Shown one piece after another: positions 33,062 through 42,859 of a stretch of DNA of 62,009 nt; positions within the stretch are counted from its first letter, which is position 1; every line of letters begins with the position of its first letter. Origin of the DNA: Bacteroidia bacterium. Lineage in GTDB: Bacteria; Bacteroidota; Bacteroidia; Bacteroidales; VadinHA17. The stretch is taken from NCBI GenBank assembly GCA_026391475.1, contig JAPLED010000079.1, positions 1-62,009 on the forward strand, read 5' to 3'. The position numbers and the translations under genes are program-made. A model generated the notes under the pieces. That model saw nothing but the letters and a program-made list of their open reading frames with translations, did not search any database and had not been told where the DNA came from.

Positions 33062-34264
33062 ATGAAAAAAATATTAACTCTGGTTTGGATACTGATGTGC
33101 ACCGGTACTGTTTTTGGACAGCAGACAATTGATTATATTCTTAAGGCAAAGGCATATACAGAAACCGGGAAGCCTGAACTTGCAATTAGTTTGCTTACCG
33201 GAGCCATCGCAGTAACTAAAGAAAGCAGACTTTTTACTGAAAGAGCTGAAGCAAATATCGTTAAAGGGGATTATTCGGGGGCAATCAGTGATTATAATGA
33301 AGCAAATAAAATAACTCCTTCCTCAGGAGAATACGGGCTTTCAAGGATTTATGCCCTCAAGGGTGATGCGGCAACAGCTCTCTATCATCTTGAAATGAAC
33401 CTTAATTCCTCCTTCAGGAAAAGCGAGAAAGAAATTATGCTCGATCCGGCTTTCGGTCCGGTTGAAAACAGTTCAGAGTGGCGTCAGTTCTGGAAGAAGG
33501 AATGGTATAGTATTACAGAAAGAAGTATTTCGGAAATTGAATATTATATCTCAGCAGGAAAGATTGATGAATCTAAAGTTGTTCTTTCTGAACTTAAAAA
33601 AAGTTATCAGAGTAATGATGACATTCTTTATGCAGAGGCATTAATCAACCTTTCATCGGGAAAATATGCAGAAGTTATAAAGACTATCTCCGGATTAACA
33701 GCTTTAAATCCTGAAAATGAAAAATTTTTGCGGATTCTTGCAAAAGCTCAGACTGGTGCATCCAACCCGGCCGGAGCATCTGTAACTTATACACAAATTC
33801 TCAGTTTAGATATTGCTGATGCTGATCTGTTAATTCTCAGAGCAAATTGTTACAAAAAAACAGGAGAAACTGATAAGGCGCTGACTGATATTGGAAAATA
33901 CCTTGAAATTTATCCCGAAAACAGAGCCGCCGTTAGCTTAGCCGGAAAACTGGAAGCAGAATCAGGTGACAATCTTAAAGCGTTGGAATATTTCTCAAAG
34001 AACCTGAAACTTCATCCCAATGACCCTGAGTGCTATATTGATAGGGCGAACTCATATTTTGTTTCAAAGTCGTGGGATTGGGCTATAAAAGACTACAGCA
34101 TGTCGTTGGATCTAAAACCCGAAAATTCGGACATCTGGCTGAATAAGGGTATAGCCTTGCTTAATTCGGGAAGGGTGGACGATGCCTGTCACGATTTCAG
34201 AAAATCAATGAGTCTGGGAAATAGACGGGCCTCAGACTATATAAGCAGGAATTGCATTAAATAA
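33062..34264 (+). CDS. Secreted tetratricopeptide-repeat protein
   Basis: 400 residues, signal peptide to about VFGQ (residue 20). The rest is helical repeats of about 34 residues with the TPR pattern (W/L-G-Y-A-F-A-P): early pair IDYILKAKAYTETGKPELAISLL, and late repeats ALEYFSKNLKLHPNDPECYIDRANSYF and AIKDYSMSLDLKPENSDIWLNKGIALL, quoted only in part here as evidence. It starts 19 bp after the T9SS cargo and probably interacts with envelope proteins. A scaffold or assembly role is likely, with no specific partner visible. Confidence 0.9.
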   Translation: MKKILTLVWILMCTGTVFGQQTIDYILKAKAYTETGKPELAISLLTGAIAVTKESRLFTERAEANIVKGDYSGAISDYNEANKITPSSGEYGLSRIYALKGDAATALYHLEMNLNSSFRKSEKEIMLDPAFGPVENSSEWRQFWKKEWYSITERSISEIEYYISAGKIDESKVVLSELKKSYQSNDDILYAEALINLSSGKYAEVIKTISGLTALNPENEKFLRILAKAQTGASNPAGASVTYTQILSLDIADADLLILRANCYKKTGETDKALTDIGKYLEIYPENRAAVSLAGKLEAESGDNLKALEYFSKNLKLHPNDPECYIDRANSYFVSKSWDWAIKDYSMSLDLKPENSDIWLNKGIALLNSGRVDDACHDFRKSMSLGNRRASDYISRNCIK

Positions 34265-34294
34265 AGCGTTCCGCGTTTTTCGTTTCGCATTTCT

Positions 34295-34386
34295 ACTCCT
34301 TACTTTTATCTTTTTCCTTTTGTCTTTTGTCTTTTTCCTTTTTCCTTTTTCCTTTTTCCTTTTTCCTTTTGTCTTTTGTCTTTTTA
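34295..34386. repeat. Heptanucleotide array in a convergent gap
   Basis: A run of 7-bp units TTTTTCC (about five in the centre) is flanked on both sides by TTTTGTC pairs. It fills the gap between the TPR gene (plus) and a histidine kinase gene (minus) and touches the kinase stop. An ACTCCTTACTT tag (34295-34305) precedes it; the same tag lies beside the array at 54714. Confidence 0.8.
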
Positions 34387-36465
34387 CCTGATATGTTTAC
34401 GTATCCTTTCGAACAGGTCGTGAGGGTTAAATGGCTTAAGGACGTAATCATTAATGTTCAGGTCTTCAGTTTCTTCATAGCTCTCTGACATAATAGCTGC
34501 CGTAAGGGCAACTATGGGAATGTTCCTGATTTTAGGGTTTTCTGAATTTCTGATGATCCTGGTAGCTTCAATACCATCCATAATTGGCATATGTAAATCC
34601 ATCAGGATGAGATCAAAATCTTCTCTTTCAAGTATATCAAGAGCTAATTGTCCGTTTTCGGCATGAGTGACAGTTATTCCCCAGCCAATCAGGAATTTAT
34701 TGGCGACAAAAAAGTTTATTTTATTATCTTCAGCAACAAGGATCCTTTTACCTTCAAGTCCGGTATAATCTTCAGGAGATTCAGCAGTTTGCGTCTGACT
34801 GCCCTTTTCCGGAACACCTAATGATATGACAAACCGGAAAGTTGACCCTTTCTTAGGTTCGCTTTCAACTGTGATAGTTCCTCCCTGCAGTTCAATCAAT
34901 TTTTTGCAGATTGCTAATCCCAGTCCTGTACCGCCGAAGCGCCTTGTTGTATCTGGTGAAGCCTGTGCAAACCTGTCAAATATTAAAGAGTGCCTGTTTT
35001 TTGGAATGCCTATTCCTGTATCGGTTACCGTGAATTCGATTTTCGACTGATTACCAGTTCGTTCTAATTCTTTAATAAGTACCGTAATGCTTCCCTGATT
35101 AGTGAATTTCAGCGCATTAGAAAGGAGGTTAGAGAGAATCTGATTGAGTCTGGTAGGATCGCCGATAACCTCATCAGGAAGATTACTTGCTTTTATGATA
35201 TCAAAACTGAGATGTTTTGCTTTTGACCTGAATGAATATGATCTCATTATCTCCTCGAGAAAGTAGCTGAGGTTAAATTGCGTTTGTTCAAAAACAGTTT
35301 TGCCAGATTCCATTTTATTGTAATCGAGAACATCATTTACGAGGGTAAGAAGATGTTTACCCGAGGACTTCAGGGTTTTGATATAGTCCTTCTGGTCTTC
35401 ACGGGGATTCCCCTGTATCAAGAGGTTGGTTATACCGATCACTTCATTAAGAGGGGTTCTTATTTCGTGACTCATTGTTGACATGAACAACTGTTTCGTC
35501 AGCGCTGATTCTTCAGCTTTCTGGGTGGCAAGGATGAGGTTGTCGAGTATCATTCTGCGCTGAATGACTATTGCAATCTGATTTGCAATAAAATCCATTA
35601 AACTAAGATCATCCTGCGAAAACTTATTCTCATCATGATAATCCTGAAGACACATCACGCCGATTATGTCACTTTCAATTTTCAATGGAACACCTATCCA
35701 AACTTTGCAGGGTGTGCCAACAAGGTCTATATCCCCTGCCTCATCAAGTATTTTCAGGTCATTTTCCTTGAGCAGAACTGACTTGTTTTGTTTAATTACC
35801 CAACCAGTAATGGTCTTCGAGATAGGGATCTCATAAAAACTGTCTTTTTCATCAGCAAAAAATGGCAGAGAGAGCGTTTCAGATGTCTTATCGTAAAGAG
35901 CTATGAAAAAATTGTTCGTATCCCAGATCTTACTTAACTCGTGTACAATTATCGGACAGATTTCTTTAATGTCATATTGTTTCAGGGCAGCAGTTGAAAT
36001 ATTAAATTGTATCTCCTGAAGAAGCTGATTTTTCCTTTCGGTAGTTATATCCCTGTAAATGCCAAGATATGCAACGATTTCATTATTAATGACGATTGAG
36101 GCAGCAACAAGAGAAACGTGTATCTTATTACCGAATTTATCTTTTCTTAATGTTTGTCTTACCTCCTTGTTATTCATTGAAGCAAGACTATCTATTCTTA
36201 TGGCTTCTTCTTTAAGATCATCCGGAACAACAAGATCATTAATATTATTATTAACCGCTTCTTCTGAAGTGAAGCCAAAGAGATTTGTGAACTCTCTGTT
36301 GATCATAGAAATTATGCCGGATGTGCTTGTAATAACAATAGCTGCAGGGATGGAATTATATAGGTGTTCGAAAAATACTTTTTCCCTTTTTTCATCCGAT
36401 ACACTTCCCTGACTCTCTTTAAAATCTATCATTCTGGTGTTTACAATTTCATTTAAAAGTAGCAA
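34384..36465 (-). CDS. Hybrid histidine kinase PAS-GAF-HisKA-HATPase-receiver
   Basis: 693 residues, no membrane helix. Order: PAS (about 28-150, with FGFTSEEAVNN), GAF (about 160-310, with GWVIKQNKSV and PLKIESDIIGVMCLQD), HisKA with MSHEIRTPLNEVIG, and HATPase (NLLSNALKFT; TDTGIGIPKN; FGGTGLGLAICKKL). A C-terminal receiver follows (about 570-690, VAEDNKINF and LILMDLHMPIMDG). It is a cytoplasmic hybrid kinase with redox/ligand-type inputs. The output protein (Hpt or regulator) is not in the window. The second in-frame Met at residue 12 is an alternative start. Confidence 0.95.
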   Translation of the reverse strand: MLLLNEIVNTRMIDFKESQGSVSDEKREKVFFEHLYNSIPAAIVITSTSGIISMINREFTNLFGFTSEEAVNNNINDLVVPDDLKEEAIRIDSLASMNNKEVRQTLRKDKFGNKIHVSLVAASIVINNEIVAYLGIYRDITTERKNQLLQEIQFNISTAALKQYDIKEICPIIVHELSKIWDTNNFFIALYDKTSETLSLPFFADEKDSFYEIPISKTITGWVIKQNKSVLLKENDLKILDEAGDIDLVGTPCKVWIGVPLKIESDIIGVMCLQDYHDENKFSQDDLSLMDFIANQIAIVIQRRMILDNLILATQKAEESALTKQLFMSTMSHEIRTPLNEVIGITNLLIQGNPREDQKDYIKTLKSSGKHLLTLVNDVLDYNKMESGKTVFEQTQFNLSYFLEEIMRSYSFRSKAKHLSFDIIKASNLPDEVIGDPTRLNQILSNLLSNALKFTNQGSITVLIKELERTGNQSKIEFTVTDTGIGIPKNRHSLIFDRFAQASPDTTRRFGGTGLGLAICKKLIELQGGTITVESEPKKGSTFRFVISLGVPEKGSQTQTAESPEDYTGLEGKRILVAEDNKINFFVANKFLIGWGITVTHAENGQLALDILEREDFDLILMDLHMPIMDGIEATRIIRNSENPKIRNIPIVALTAAIMSESYEETEDLNINDYVLKPFNPHDLFERIRKHIR

Positions 36466-36512
36466 ATAATACTGTAATTCCGGTATGTATTTTAATAATT
36501 TTTCGTTTCAGT

Positions 36513-37166
36513 TTAAGTTTTATTCTTTTTAACTTTTTCGTTGTAATATTTACAGAAATCAGTCAGGCCGCACTTGCTGCAAAGAGGATTTCTGGCTTTG
36601 CAGACATATCGTCCGTGAAGTATCAGCCAATGATGGGCCAGATGAATCAATTCCGGGGGTATATGATTTGAAAGCTGGATCTCAACAATGAGCGGGGTCT
36701 TTGCATTTTTGACGAGACCAATCCTGTTTGATACCCTGAAAACATGAGTATCAACTGCCATTACCGGTTTTCTGAAGACCACCGAAGCTACAACATTTGC
36801 AGTCTTTCTTCCCACTCCCGGCAACCGTTGCAATAACAGAGGCTCTGAAGGTACTTTACCTCCAAATTCAGTTACCAGCATTCTCGACATACCTGAAAGA
36901 TGTTTTGCCTTGTTATTTGGATATGAACATGACTTGATATATTCAAAAATCTCTTCCGGTTCAGCTTTAGACATCGATTCAGCATCGGGATATTTTTCCA
37001 GCAACGCAGGAGTTATCATATTGACTCTCTTGTCAGTACATTGTGCTGATAGAATTACAGCCACTATAAGCTCAAAAGGATCCTGGTAAGTAAGTTCTGT
37101 TTCTGCAACAGGGCGGTTGATGAGAAAAAACTCTATAGTCAGCTTAAATCTTTCCTTAATGGTCAT
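36513..37166 (-). CDS. nth: Endonuclease III (DNA glycosylase/AP lyase)
   Basis: 217 residues from ATG 37166; an upstream frame to 37202 would add 12 residues not typical of the family. The helix-hairpin-helix LLQRLPGVGRKTANVVASV carries the catalytic Lys, and the catalytic Asp is in AVDTHVFRVSNRIGL. A [4Fe-4S] cluster is held by four Cys spaced 6-2-5 (VCKARNPLCSKCGLTDFC) near the C-terminus. Removes oxidised pyrimidines. It is divergent from the ABC-F gene, whose promoter lies between them. Confidence 0.96.
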   Translation of the reverse strand: MTIKERFKLTIEFFLINRPVAETELTYQDPFELIVAVILSAQCTDKRVNMITPALLEKYPDAESMSKAEPEEIFEYIKSCSYPNNKAKHLSGMSRMLVTEFGGKVPSEPLLLQRLPGVGRKTANVVASVVFRKPVMAVDTHVFRVSNRIGLVKNAKTPLIVEIQLSNHIPPELIHLAHHWLILHGRYVCKARNPLCSKCGLTDFCKYYNEKVKKNKT

Positions 37167-37206
37167 CGGGATCAAAATATTATAGTGTGAGTAAGGTAAC
37201 ACTTTT

Positions 37207-37214
37207 TATCTTTG
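37207..37214 (+). promoter_or_regulatory. -7 promoter element of the ABC-F gene
   Basis: TATCTTTG is an exact TAnnTTTG element 17 nt upstream of the ATG at 37232. No good -33 box is seen 20 nt upstream, so the transcript leader would be short. Confidence 0.4.
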
Positions 37215-37231
37215 CACGATACTGATTATTT

Positions 37232-39106
37232 ATGATAAGTTACCTCCAGGCTGACAATATAGCCAGACGAATCGGAGATCATCTTCTTTTCGAAAATATA
37301 AGTCTTAACGTCAACAAGGATGACAAGATTGCCCTCATTGCTGTCAATGGAGCCGGAAAATCATCTTTACTGGATATACTTGCCGGCAGGGAGAATCCTG
37401 ATGGAGGTTCACTCAGCATCAAGCGCGATTTGCGGATAGCATATCTTCAGCAGTTACCTCTGCTGAATGAATCAAACAGAATAATTGATGAACTTTTCTG
37501 TACAGATAGTGAGCTTGTAAGAGTTATAAGAGAATATGAAAAATGTCTCCTTTCAGGTACCCCTGAAATGCTCCAGGTGATGATCCAGAGTATGGATGAT
37601 CATAAAGCCTGGGATTATGAAGTTGCTGTAAAGCAGATTCTTTTTAAACTTAAACTCACCGATCTTAATGCTGTTATCGGGACACTTTCAGGTGGACAGA
37701 AGAAAAGAGTTGCTCTTGCAAAAGTACTTGTGGAAGATTCTGACCTAATAATACTTGATGAACCGACTAACCATCTTGACCTTGATATGATCGAATGGCT
37801 TGAAGAGTATCTTATCAAGTCGAAAAAAACTCTTATGATGGTTACACACGACAGATATTTTCTTGACAGGGTCTGTAATGTTATATTGGAGCTGGCTGAT
37901 AATGAACTTTACAGGTATGAGGGGAATTATGAATATTTCCTTGAAAAAAAGCAAAGCAGGGAGTATTCGGCGAAGATGAATACCGAGAAAGCACAAAACC
38001 TTCTGAAGACCGAACTCGAATGGATGAGACGGATGCCAAAAGCACGTCGGCATAAAGCCAAATCGAGGATTGAGTCGTTTTATGATCTTAAAGAAAAGGC
38101 AGCAAACAGACCTGATGAAAAAAGCATAAACATTAATGTCAACATTTCAAGGATGGGGAGTAAAATCCTTGAATTAAAAAATATCTGTAAAGCATATGGA
38201 GATAAAGTCGTGATCAACGACTTTACATATCTCTTCAACAGGTTTGAAAAAGCCGGACTTATCGGCCGTAACGGTACAGGTAAAACCACTCTGCTGAATA
38301 TTATTACCGGACTAACTGAACCCGATACAGGAACTGTTGACAGGGGAGAAACCATCGTCTTTGGCTATTACATGCAGCAGGGTATTGAATTTGATGAAGA
38401 TATGACTGTGATTGATGCCGTAAAAAATATTGCTGAAAGAGTAATGGTCAGCGATGGTACTGTCCTGTCAATAACCCAGTTCATGAACTATTTTCTGTTC
38501 CCTCCCGAAAAACAGTATACTTTGATCAGAAAATTGTCCGGCGGTGAAAAAAGACGTCTTTACCTGCTGACTGTTCTCATGAAGAATCCAAATTTTCTTA
38601 TTCTCGATGAGCCAACTAACGATCTTGATATCCTTACACTTAATGTCCTCGAAGAATACCTGGCAGGTTTTATGGGCTGTGTTATTGTGGTCTCGCACGA
38701 CAGATATTTCATGGATAAGGTTGTTGATCATATTTTCGAAAATAAAGGAGATGGTGTTATCAAGGATTTTCCCGGAAACTACACTCAGCTCAGAGATAAG
38801 CAGCAGGAGACAGAAAGGCGGGTACCCGCTGGTAAAGCTTCAAAAATTTCAGATTCAGATTTTGCTGCAGATAATTCAGGTAAAAAGGAAAAAAAGCAGG
38901 GTCTGACATTTAAAGAAAAACGGGAATTTGAAGCCTTGTCAATTGAGATACAAAGCCTTGAGTCGGAAAAGAACCTTATCGAAAATGAAATGAGTCAGGG
39001 TTTATTAAATCCGGAGGATTTATATTCAAAGTCAAAAAGGCATGGGGAAATAATGAAGATATTGGATGACAAGGAGATGAGATGGCTTGAATTAAGCGAA
39101 AAATGA
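37232..39106 (+). CDS. ABC-F family ATPase (Uup-like)
   Basis: 624 residues with two ATP-binding cassettes and no membrane part. Walker A are VNGAGKSS and GRNGTGKTT. Signatures are LSGGQKKRVALAKVL and LSGGEKRRLYLLTVL. Walker B are LIILDEPTNHLDL and FLILDEPTNDLD. A linker between the cassettes is rich in Lys/Arg (RRMPKARRHKAKSRI). A C-terminal coiled coil is present (about 560-620, FKEKREFEALSIEIQSLE). This coiled-coil tail is typical of Uup, which acts on ribosomes or branched DNA. It is not clearly a drug-resistance type. Confidence 0.95.
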   Translation: MISYLQADNIARRIGDHLLFENISLNVNKDDKIALIAVNGAGKSSLLDILAGRENPDGGSLSIKRDLRIAYLQQLPLLNESNRIIDELFCTDSELVRVIREYEKCLLSGTPEMLQVMIQSMDDHKAWDYEVAVKQILFKLKLTDLNAVIGTLSGGQKKRVALAKVLVEDSDLIILDEPTNHLDLDMIEWLEEYLIKSKKTLMMVTHDRYFLDRVCNVILELADNELYRYEGNYEYFLEKKQSREYSAKMNTEKAQNLLKTELEWMRRMPKARRHKAKSRIESFYDLKEKAANRPDEKSININVNISRMGSKILELKNICKAYGDKVVINDFTYLFNRFEKAGLIGRNGTGKTTLLNIITGLTEPDTGTVDRGETIVFGYYMQQGIEFDEDMTVIDAVKNIAERVMVSDGTVLSITQFMNYFLFPPEKQYTLIRKLSGGEKRRLYLLTVLMKNPNFLILDEPTNDLDILTLNVLEEYLAGFMGCVIVVSHDRYFMDKVVDHIFENKGDGVIKDFPGNYTQLRDKQQETERRVPAGKASKISDSDFAADNSGKKEKKQGLTFKEKREFEALSIEIQSLESEKNLIENEMSQGLLNPEDLYSKSKRHGEIMKILDDKEMRWLELSEK

Positions 39107-39185
39107 TTTTAAGTTTCAATTTCACGGACATTGATGCTGAATTTGGCATAGATTTTTTACCTTTAACAAACAATAGTTTACTCAA

Positions 39186-40223
39186 TTGGGAAAAATAATT
39201 ATTAATACCCCGGGGGCCCACTCTGAAATACTGATAGGGGAGAATTGGCAATCTGTGATCAGGCTACTTCCGGAAAATGGGGTAGTAATTATTACCGACG
39301 ATAATGTCCGGCGTCTGTATGGTGACAGATTCCCTAAGGTTCCTTTGTTCGCAGTACCACCGGGCGAAGGAAGTAAAAAACTGGAAGTTATTGAACGTCT
39401 TGCTGAAAAACTCCTTGAAGCAGGAATCGATCGCACAGGTTTTGTACTTGCTATAGGAGGAGGAGTGGTTTGTGATTTAGCAGGTTTCCTTGCTTCAATT
39501 TATATGAGGGGTATCAGATGCGGATACGTTTCAACAAGTTTATTATCGCAGGTTGATGCCAGCACAGGCGGAAAAAATGGTGTTAACCTGAAGGGTACAA
39601 AAAATATGCTGGGGAATATCAGACAACCTGAGTTCGTGATCTGTGATCCGTCCATGCTGCTTTCCCTTTCTGAAGAGGAGTACTTATCAGGTTTGGCTGA
39701 GTTAATTAAAACAGCTATTATAGGAGATAAGGATTTATTTGATCTTATTGAACGGAGTCACAAGGAAATTATGGATAGGAATTGTGACCTGCTGACTGTT
39801 CTTGTAACTAAATCAGTTACTTTTAAAGCATTAGTGGTATCAGAAGATGAAAAGGAAACTGGACTGAGGCGCATTCTTAATTTCGGACATACTTACGGGC
39901 ATGCCGTTGAGATGCAAAAATCTGTAAAACATGGCTTTGCTGTTGCATCGGGGATGGAACTGGCAACAGATTTCTCATTTGAAAAAGGATTCATCAGCTC
40001 CGGTGAAAGGGATAAGATCGTTAACCTGCTGAACAGATTTGGTTTACTTGAAACACACAATATTCCTGATGATCAGATTGATCAGCTTATCCTTCATGAT
40101 AAAAAGAAAACCGGCACCGATATTCATTTTGTTTTTACAGAAGGTATCGGAAAAGCAATTGTTAAAACAGTATCTGTCGGTGAGGTAATAGGTTTTTATA
40201 AAAGATTCAGAGATAAAAAATAA
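39186..40223 (+). CDS. aroB: 3-dehydroquinate synthase
   Basis: 345 residues starting at TTG 39186; no ATG gives a better start. NAD-binding and active-site features: VIITDDNVRRLYGD, PPGEGSKK, GGGVVCDLAGFLASIYMRG, PTSLLSQVDASTGGKNGVN in slightly altered form, FVICDPSMLL and zinc ligands in NFGHTYGHAVEMQ. It converts DAHP to 3-dehydroquinate. It lies 4 bp upstream of aroC, so two shikimate genes form an operon here; AroQ is elsewhere at 28006. Confidence 0.96.
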   Translation: MGKIIINTPGAHSEILIGENWQSVIRLLPENGVVIITDDNVRRLYGDRFPKVPLFAVPPGEGSKKLEVIERLAEKLLEAGIDRTGFVLAIGGGVVCDLAGFLASIYMRGIRCGYVSTSLLSQVDASTGGKNGVNLKGTKNMLGNIRQPEFVICDPSMLLSLSEEEYLSGLAELIKTAIIGDKDLFDLIERSHKEIMDRNCDLLTVLVTKSVTFKALVVSEDEKETGLRRILNFGHTYGHAVEMQKSVKHGFAVASGMELATDFSFEKGFISSGERDKIVNLLNRFGLLETHNIPDDQIDQLILHDKKKTGTDIHFVFTEGIGKAIVKTVSVGEVIGFYKRFRDKK

Positions 40224-40227
40224 AATT

Positions 40228-41223
40228 ATGAATTCTTTCGGAGTTATTTTCAGAGTTTCTCTATTTGGAGAATCGCATGGTCCGATAATAGGTGTGATCA
40301 TAGATGGGTGCCCTCCCGGTTTAGCTGTGAAACCAGATGATTTTATAGCGGATATTAAAAGACGGCAGAGTGGGAGCAAAGGCACTACCAAACGTCAGGA
40401 GCCGGACCAGACTGAAATACTCAGCGGAGTTTTCGACGGAGTAACAACAGGTGCTCCCATTACTTTAATCACTAAAAATAGTGATAAGATCTCATCTGAT
40501 TATGATGAATTTAAACATGTTCCCCGACCCGGTCATGCCGATTTTGTTTCACAGATGAAACATTCCGGTTTTTCAGATATGCGCGGCAGCGGTCATTTTT
40601 CGGGAAGGATAACCTGGGGGCTGGTTGCTGCCGGAGTTATTGCAAAAAAGATAGCCGGGTCAACTGAAATATCAGCAAAGCTTATTTCTGCAGGGGGTTC
40701 TGATAATATTGAGAATGCAGTTAATGACGCGATAGCATCAAATGATACTATCGGAGGCATCGTTGAATGCAGGGTGAAAAACCCCCCACTGGCAATCGGT
40801 GAGCCATTTTTCTACTCATTCGAATCTGCTGTAAGTCACATAATCTTTTCAATACCTGCTATAAAGGGGATTGAATTTGGGGCAGGATTTGCTGCAGCTT
40901 CAATGCGAGGCTCAGTACATAACGATCCATTTATTAATAGTAAAGGAAAGACAGCTACAAATAATGCCGGAGGGATTAACGGCGGTATTACCAATGGAAA
41001 CGAAATTATTTTCAGAGTTGTTGTCAAGCCAACCTCGTCAACAGGTGTCGACCAAACGACCTTTAATTTTAGTGAGGGCAGGATGACGACTCTTAAAGTA
41101 AAGGGAAGGCATGATACCTGTATTGCTTTAAGGATGCCGGTAATAGTTGAGGCTGCAACGGCAATTGCCATGGCCGACCTTATCCTGATTGACAGGGGTA
41201 TTCATAGAACCCGGAAGATTTAA
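40228..41223 (+). CDS. aroC: Chorismate synthase
   Basis: 331 residues, short for the family (usually 350-390), although both ends match. Motifs: GESHGPIIGVIIDGCPPG, RPGHADF, the FMN-binding SDMRGSGHFSGRITWG, and near the end GRHDTCIALRMPVIVEAATA. It makes chorismate from EPSP with reduced FMN. The shortness therefore comes from internal loops, not a truncated C-terminus. A 21-bp minisatellite begins 15 bp after the stop. Confidence 0.95.
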   Translation: MNSFGVIFRVSLFGESHGPIIGVIIDGCPPGLAVKPDDFIADIKRRQSGSKGTTKRQEPDQTEILSGVFDGVTTGAPITLITKNSDKISSDYDEFKHVPRPGHADFVSQMKHSGFSDMRGSGHFSGRITWGLVAAGVIAKKIAGSTEISAKLISAGGSDNIENAVNDAIASNDTIGGIVECRVKNPPLAIGEPFFYSFESAVSHIIFSIPAIKGIEFGAGFAAASMRGSVHNDPFINSKGKTATNNAGGINGGITNGNEIIFRVVVKPTSSTGVDQTTFNFSEGRMTTLKVKGRHDTCIALRMPVIVEAATAIAMADLILIDRGIHRTRKI

Positions 41224-41567
41224 CCTGTGCCGGAATCCGCAGATCGCATTGTGAAAGTCGCAGGTTAGATTATGAAACCCGCAGGTCGCATTATGAAAGT
41301 CGCAGGTTGGATTATGAAACCCGCAGGTTGCATTGTGAAAGTCGCAGGTTGGATTATGAAACCCGCAGGTCATTATTTGAAAGACGCAGGTCGCATCGTA
41401 AACGCGGCAGGTCGATAATTTATACTTTCAACTCATGTTTATAAAACTTTATTAAACAATCATGAATTTTTTCATGGTGATTGTGATATTTTGTCTGCTG
41501 CCCAAGCATCTATTCGTTTTCGTTTGGTACAATTTTTGTTTAACAATATTCTGAAAACCCTTCTACT
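41224..41567. other. Intergenic region with minisatellite
   Basis: 344 bases between aroC and a lipoprotein gene. The left half is the 21-bp tandem array; the right half is AT-rich and featureless to me. I see no good promoter for the lipoprotein. Confidence 0.6.
41239..41417. repeat. 21-bp minisatellite, about 8.5 units
   Basis: Units start GCAGGT and alternate between GCAGGTcGCATTATGAAAGTC-like and GCAGGTTGGATTATGAAACCC-like forms, giving a 42-bp higher-order period. Unit boundaries: 41239, 41260, 41281, 41302, 41323, 41344, 41365, 41386, with a partial unit at 41407. The last two units are degenerate. There are no spacers, so it is not a CRISPR array. Confidence 0.9.
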
Positions 41568-42662
41568 ATGAAAACAATAAAATTTCTTTCTTTGATAATT
41601 ATAGCAGTATCGTTTACCAGCTGCGAGATATCATTGACTACTAACACGAACAACTGTGAGGAAGGAGATTTTGTTTCCCCAAAGACGGACTCAAAAATTA
41701 TATTCATTTCACGCCGTATCGAGAATAGTGCGGACTGGAATTTATTTACAATGAATATTGATGGTTCTCAACAGTTAAAACTTACTGACTTAACTGTCCG
41801 ATGTGAAAAAGTTGTTGTTTCAAACTCTGGCCAAACCGTTTTATTCGTTCATTATTCTGATGATAATTTCTATGAACTATATTCAATAAATATTGACGGT
41901 ACCAATCTAACTCTAATCGACAGGGCGAAAAGATATTGTGGTTCACCTGATTGGTCAATGGATGATTCAAAAATTATCTATTCAAAAAGCAGAAATGAAT
42001 CAACCGATGATAGAGACTTAATTCTATTTGATGTTAGTACCAAAAATAAACAAACCCTGACCGAAACTGACAATAACCTTTGCGGCAAATTCTCAAAAGA
42101 TAATACGATTGCTTTTTGGCGACAAACGAATTTCTTAAATGATATCTTTTTAATGGATCTTGATGGTTCAAATAAGCAAAAAATTATACTAAATGCAAGT
42201 TGTCCTGTTTGGTCTCCCGGTGGTAAAAGAATTGCTTATATATCGAAGGGGGAAATGAACAGTCCTCAAATATTTATCTCCAGCTATGATGGTAGTAATT
42301 CCAAGCAATTAACAAGTACATATCTTCTTTCTTGGGATTCTGGTTTTCCAAATTTTGGTAATTATAATCCACAATGGACACCAGATGGGAAAAAAATTGT
42401 TTATGAATCATATATTAATGATGGCCTGCCGGAAGTATATATCATGAATTGTGATGGCACTAATCAGACTAGACTTACCAATACTGATAGGAGAAATGAG
42501 AATCCTGTTGTCTCAGCAGATGGGAACTTTATAATATTCTCATCAAACCGTGACTTGAGTTACAGTTTTGACATTTTTGTAATGGGTATTGATGGTAAAA
42601 ATCAAAATCTTTTATCAAAATATGTTGGGGATGATAGTTTCCCAGTTATCGTGACTAAATAA
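41568..42662 (+). CDS. TolB-like beta-propeller lipoprotein
   Basis: 364 residues, lipoprotein signal with lipobox FTSC (Cys about 19). The body is a series of WD40-like PD40/TolB propeller blades: LFTMNIDGSQQLKLT, LYSINIDGTNLTLI, IFLMDLDGSNKQKI, ISSYDGSNSKQLT, VYIMNCDGTNQTRLT and IFVMGIDGKNQNLL. Each blade ends in DGxN/Q. It is probably anchored to the periplasmic side of a membrane. No Pal or Tol genes are adjacent, so it is not TolB itself. Its AT-rich composition suggests it belongs to the accessory patch with the toxin-antitoxin pair. Confidence 0.88.
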   Translation: MKTIKFLSLIIIAVSFTSCEISLTTNTNNCEEGDFVSPKTDSKIIFISRRIENSADWNLFTMNIDGSQQLKLTDLTVRCEKVVVSNSGQTVLFVHYSDDNFYELYSINIDGTNLTLIDRAKRYCGSPDWSMDDSKIIYSKSRNESTDDRDLILFDVSTKNKQTLTETDNNLCGKFSKDNTIAFWRQTNFLNDIFLMDLDGSNKQKIILNASCPVWSPGGKRIAYISKGEMNSPQIFISSYDGSNSKQLTSTYLLSWDSGFPNFGNYNPQWTPDGKKIVYESYINDGLPEVYIMNCDGTNQTRLTNTDRRNENPVVSADGNFIIFSSNRDLSYSFDIFVMGIDGKNQNLLSKYVGDDSFPVIVTK

Positions 42663-42729
42663 TCAAGACGGTTTTATATCTCAATTTCTTCAAGTCGAGG
42701 ACAATTTAAAAAACGCACTATAATAAAGA

Positions 42730-42766
42730 GGACTTCATTTGGCATGGAGTGCCAAATATGAAGTCC
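42730..42766. repeat. Inverted repeat upstream of the toxin-antitoxin pair
   Basis: GGACTTCATTTGGCA (42730-42744) pairs with TGCCAAATATGAAGTCC (42750-42766) with a 2-nt bulge, giving about 15 bp. No T-tract follows. It could be a terminator-like hairpin of the lipoprotein gene or a small mobile-element remnant. Confidence 0.6.
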
Positions 42767-42859
42767 CCCATTGCACTAGATCCCAGGCACCGGCCTTTTT
42801 CTATGCACTTAAACTGACCGACAAATTCCCAACATTTCGATTGGAAATAAAAAATAAAG

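Noticed and set aside
41128-41373. Minus-strand frame with Cys/His heptads (CGFHN, CDFHN)
   Set aside because: It is the antisense reading of the 21-bp minisatellite and runs into aroC. No signal, no start context.
41239-41417. Possible CRISPR array
   Set aside because: Units are contiguous with no unique spacers, and no cas genes are nearby. It is a minisatellite.
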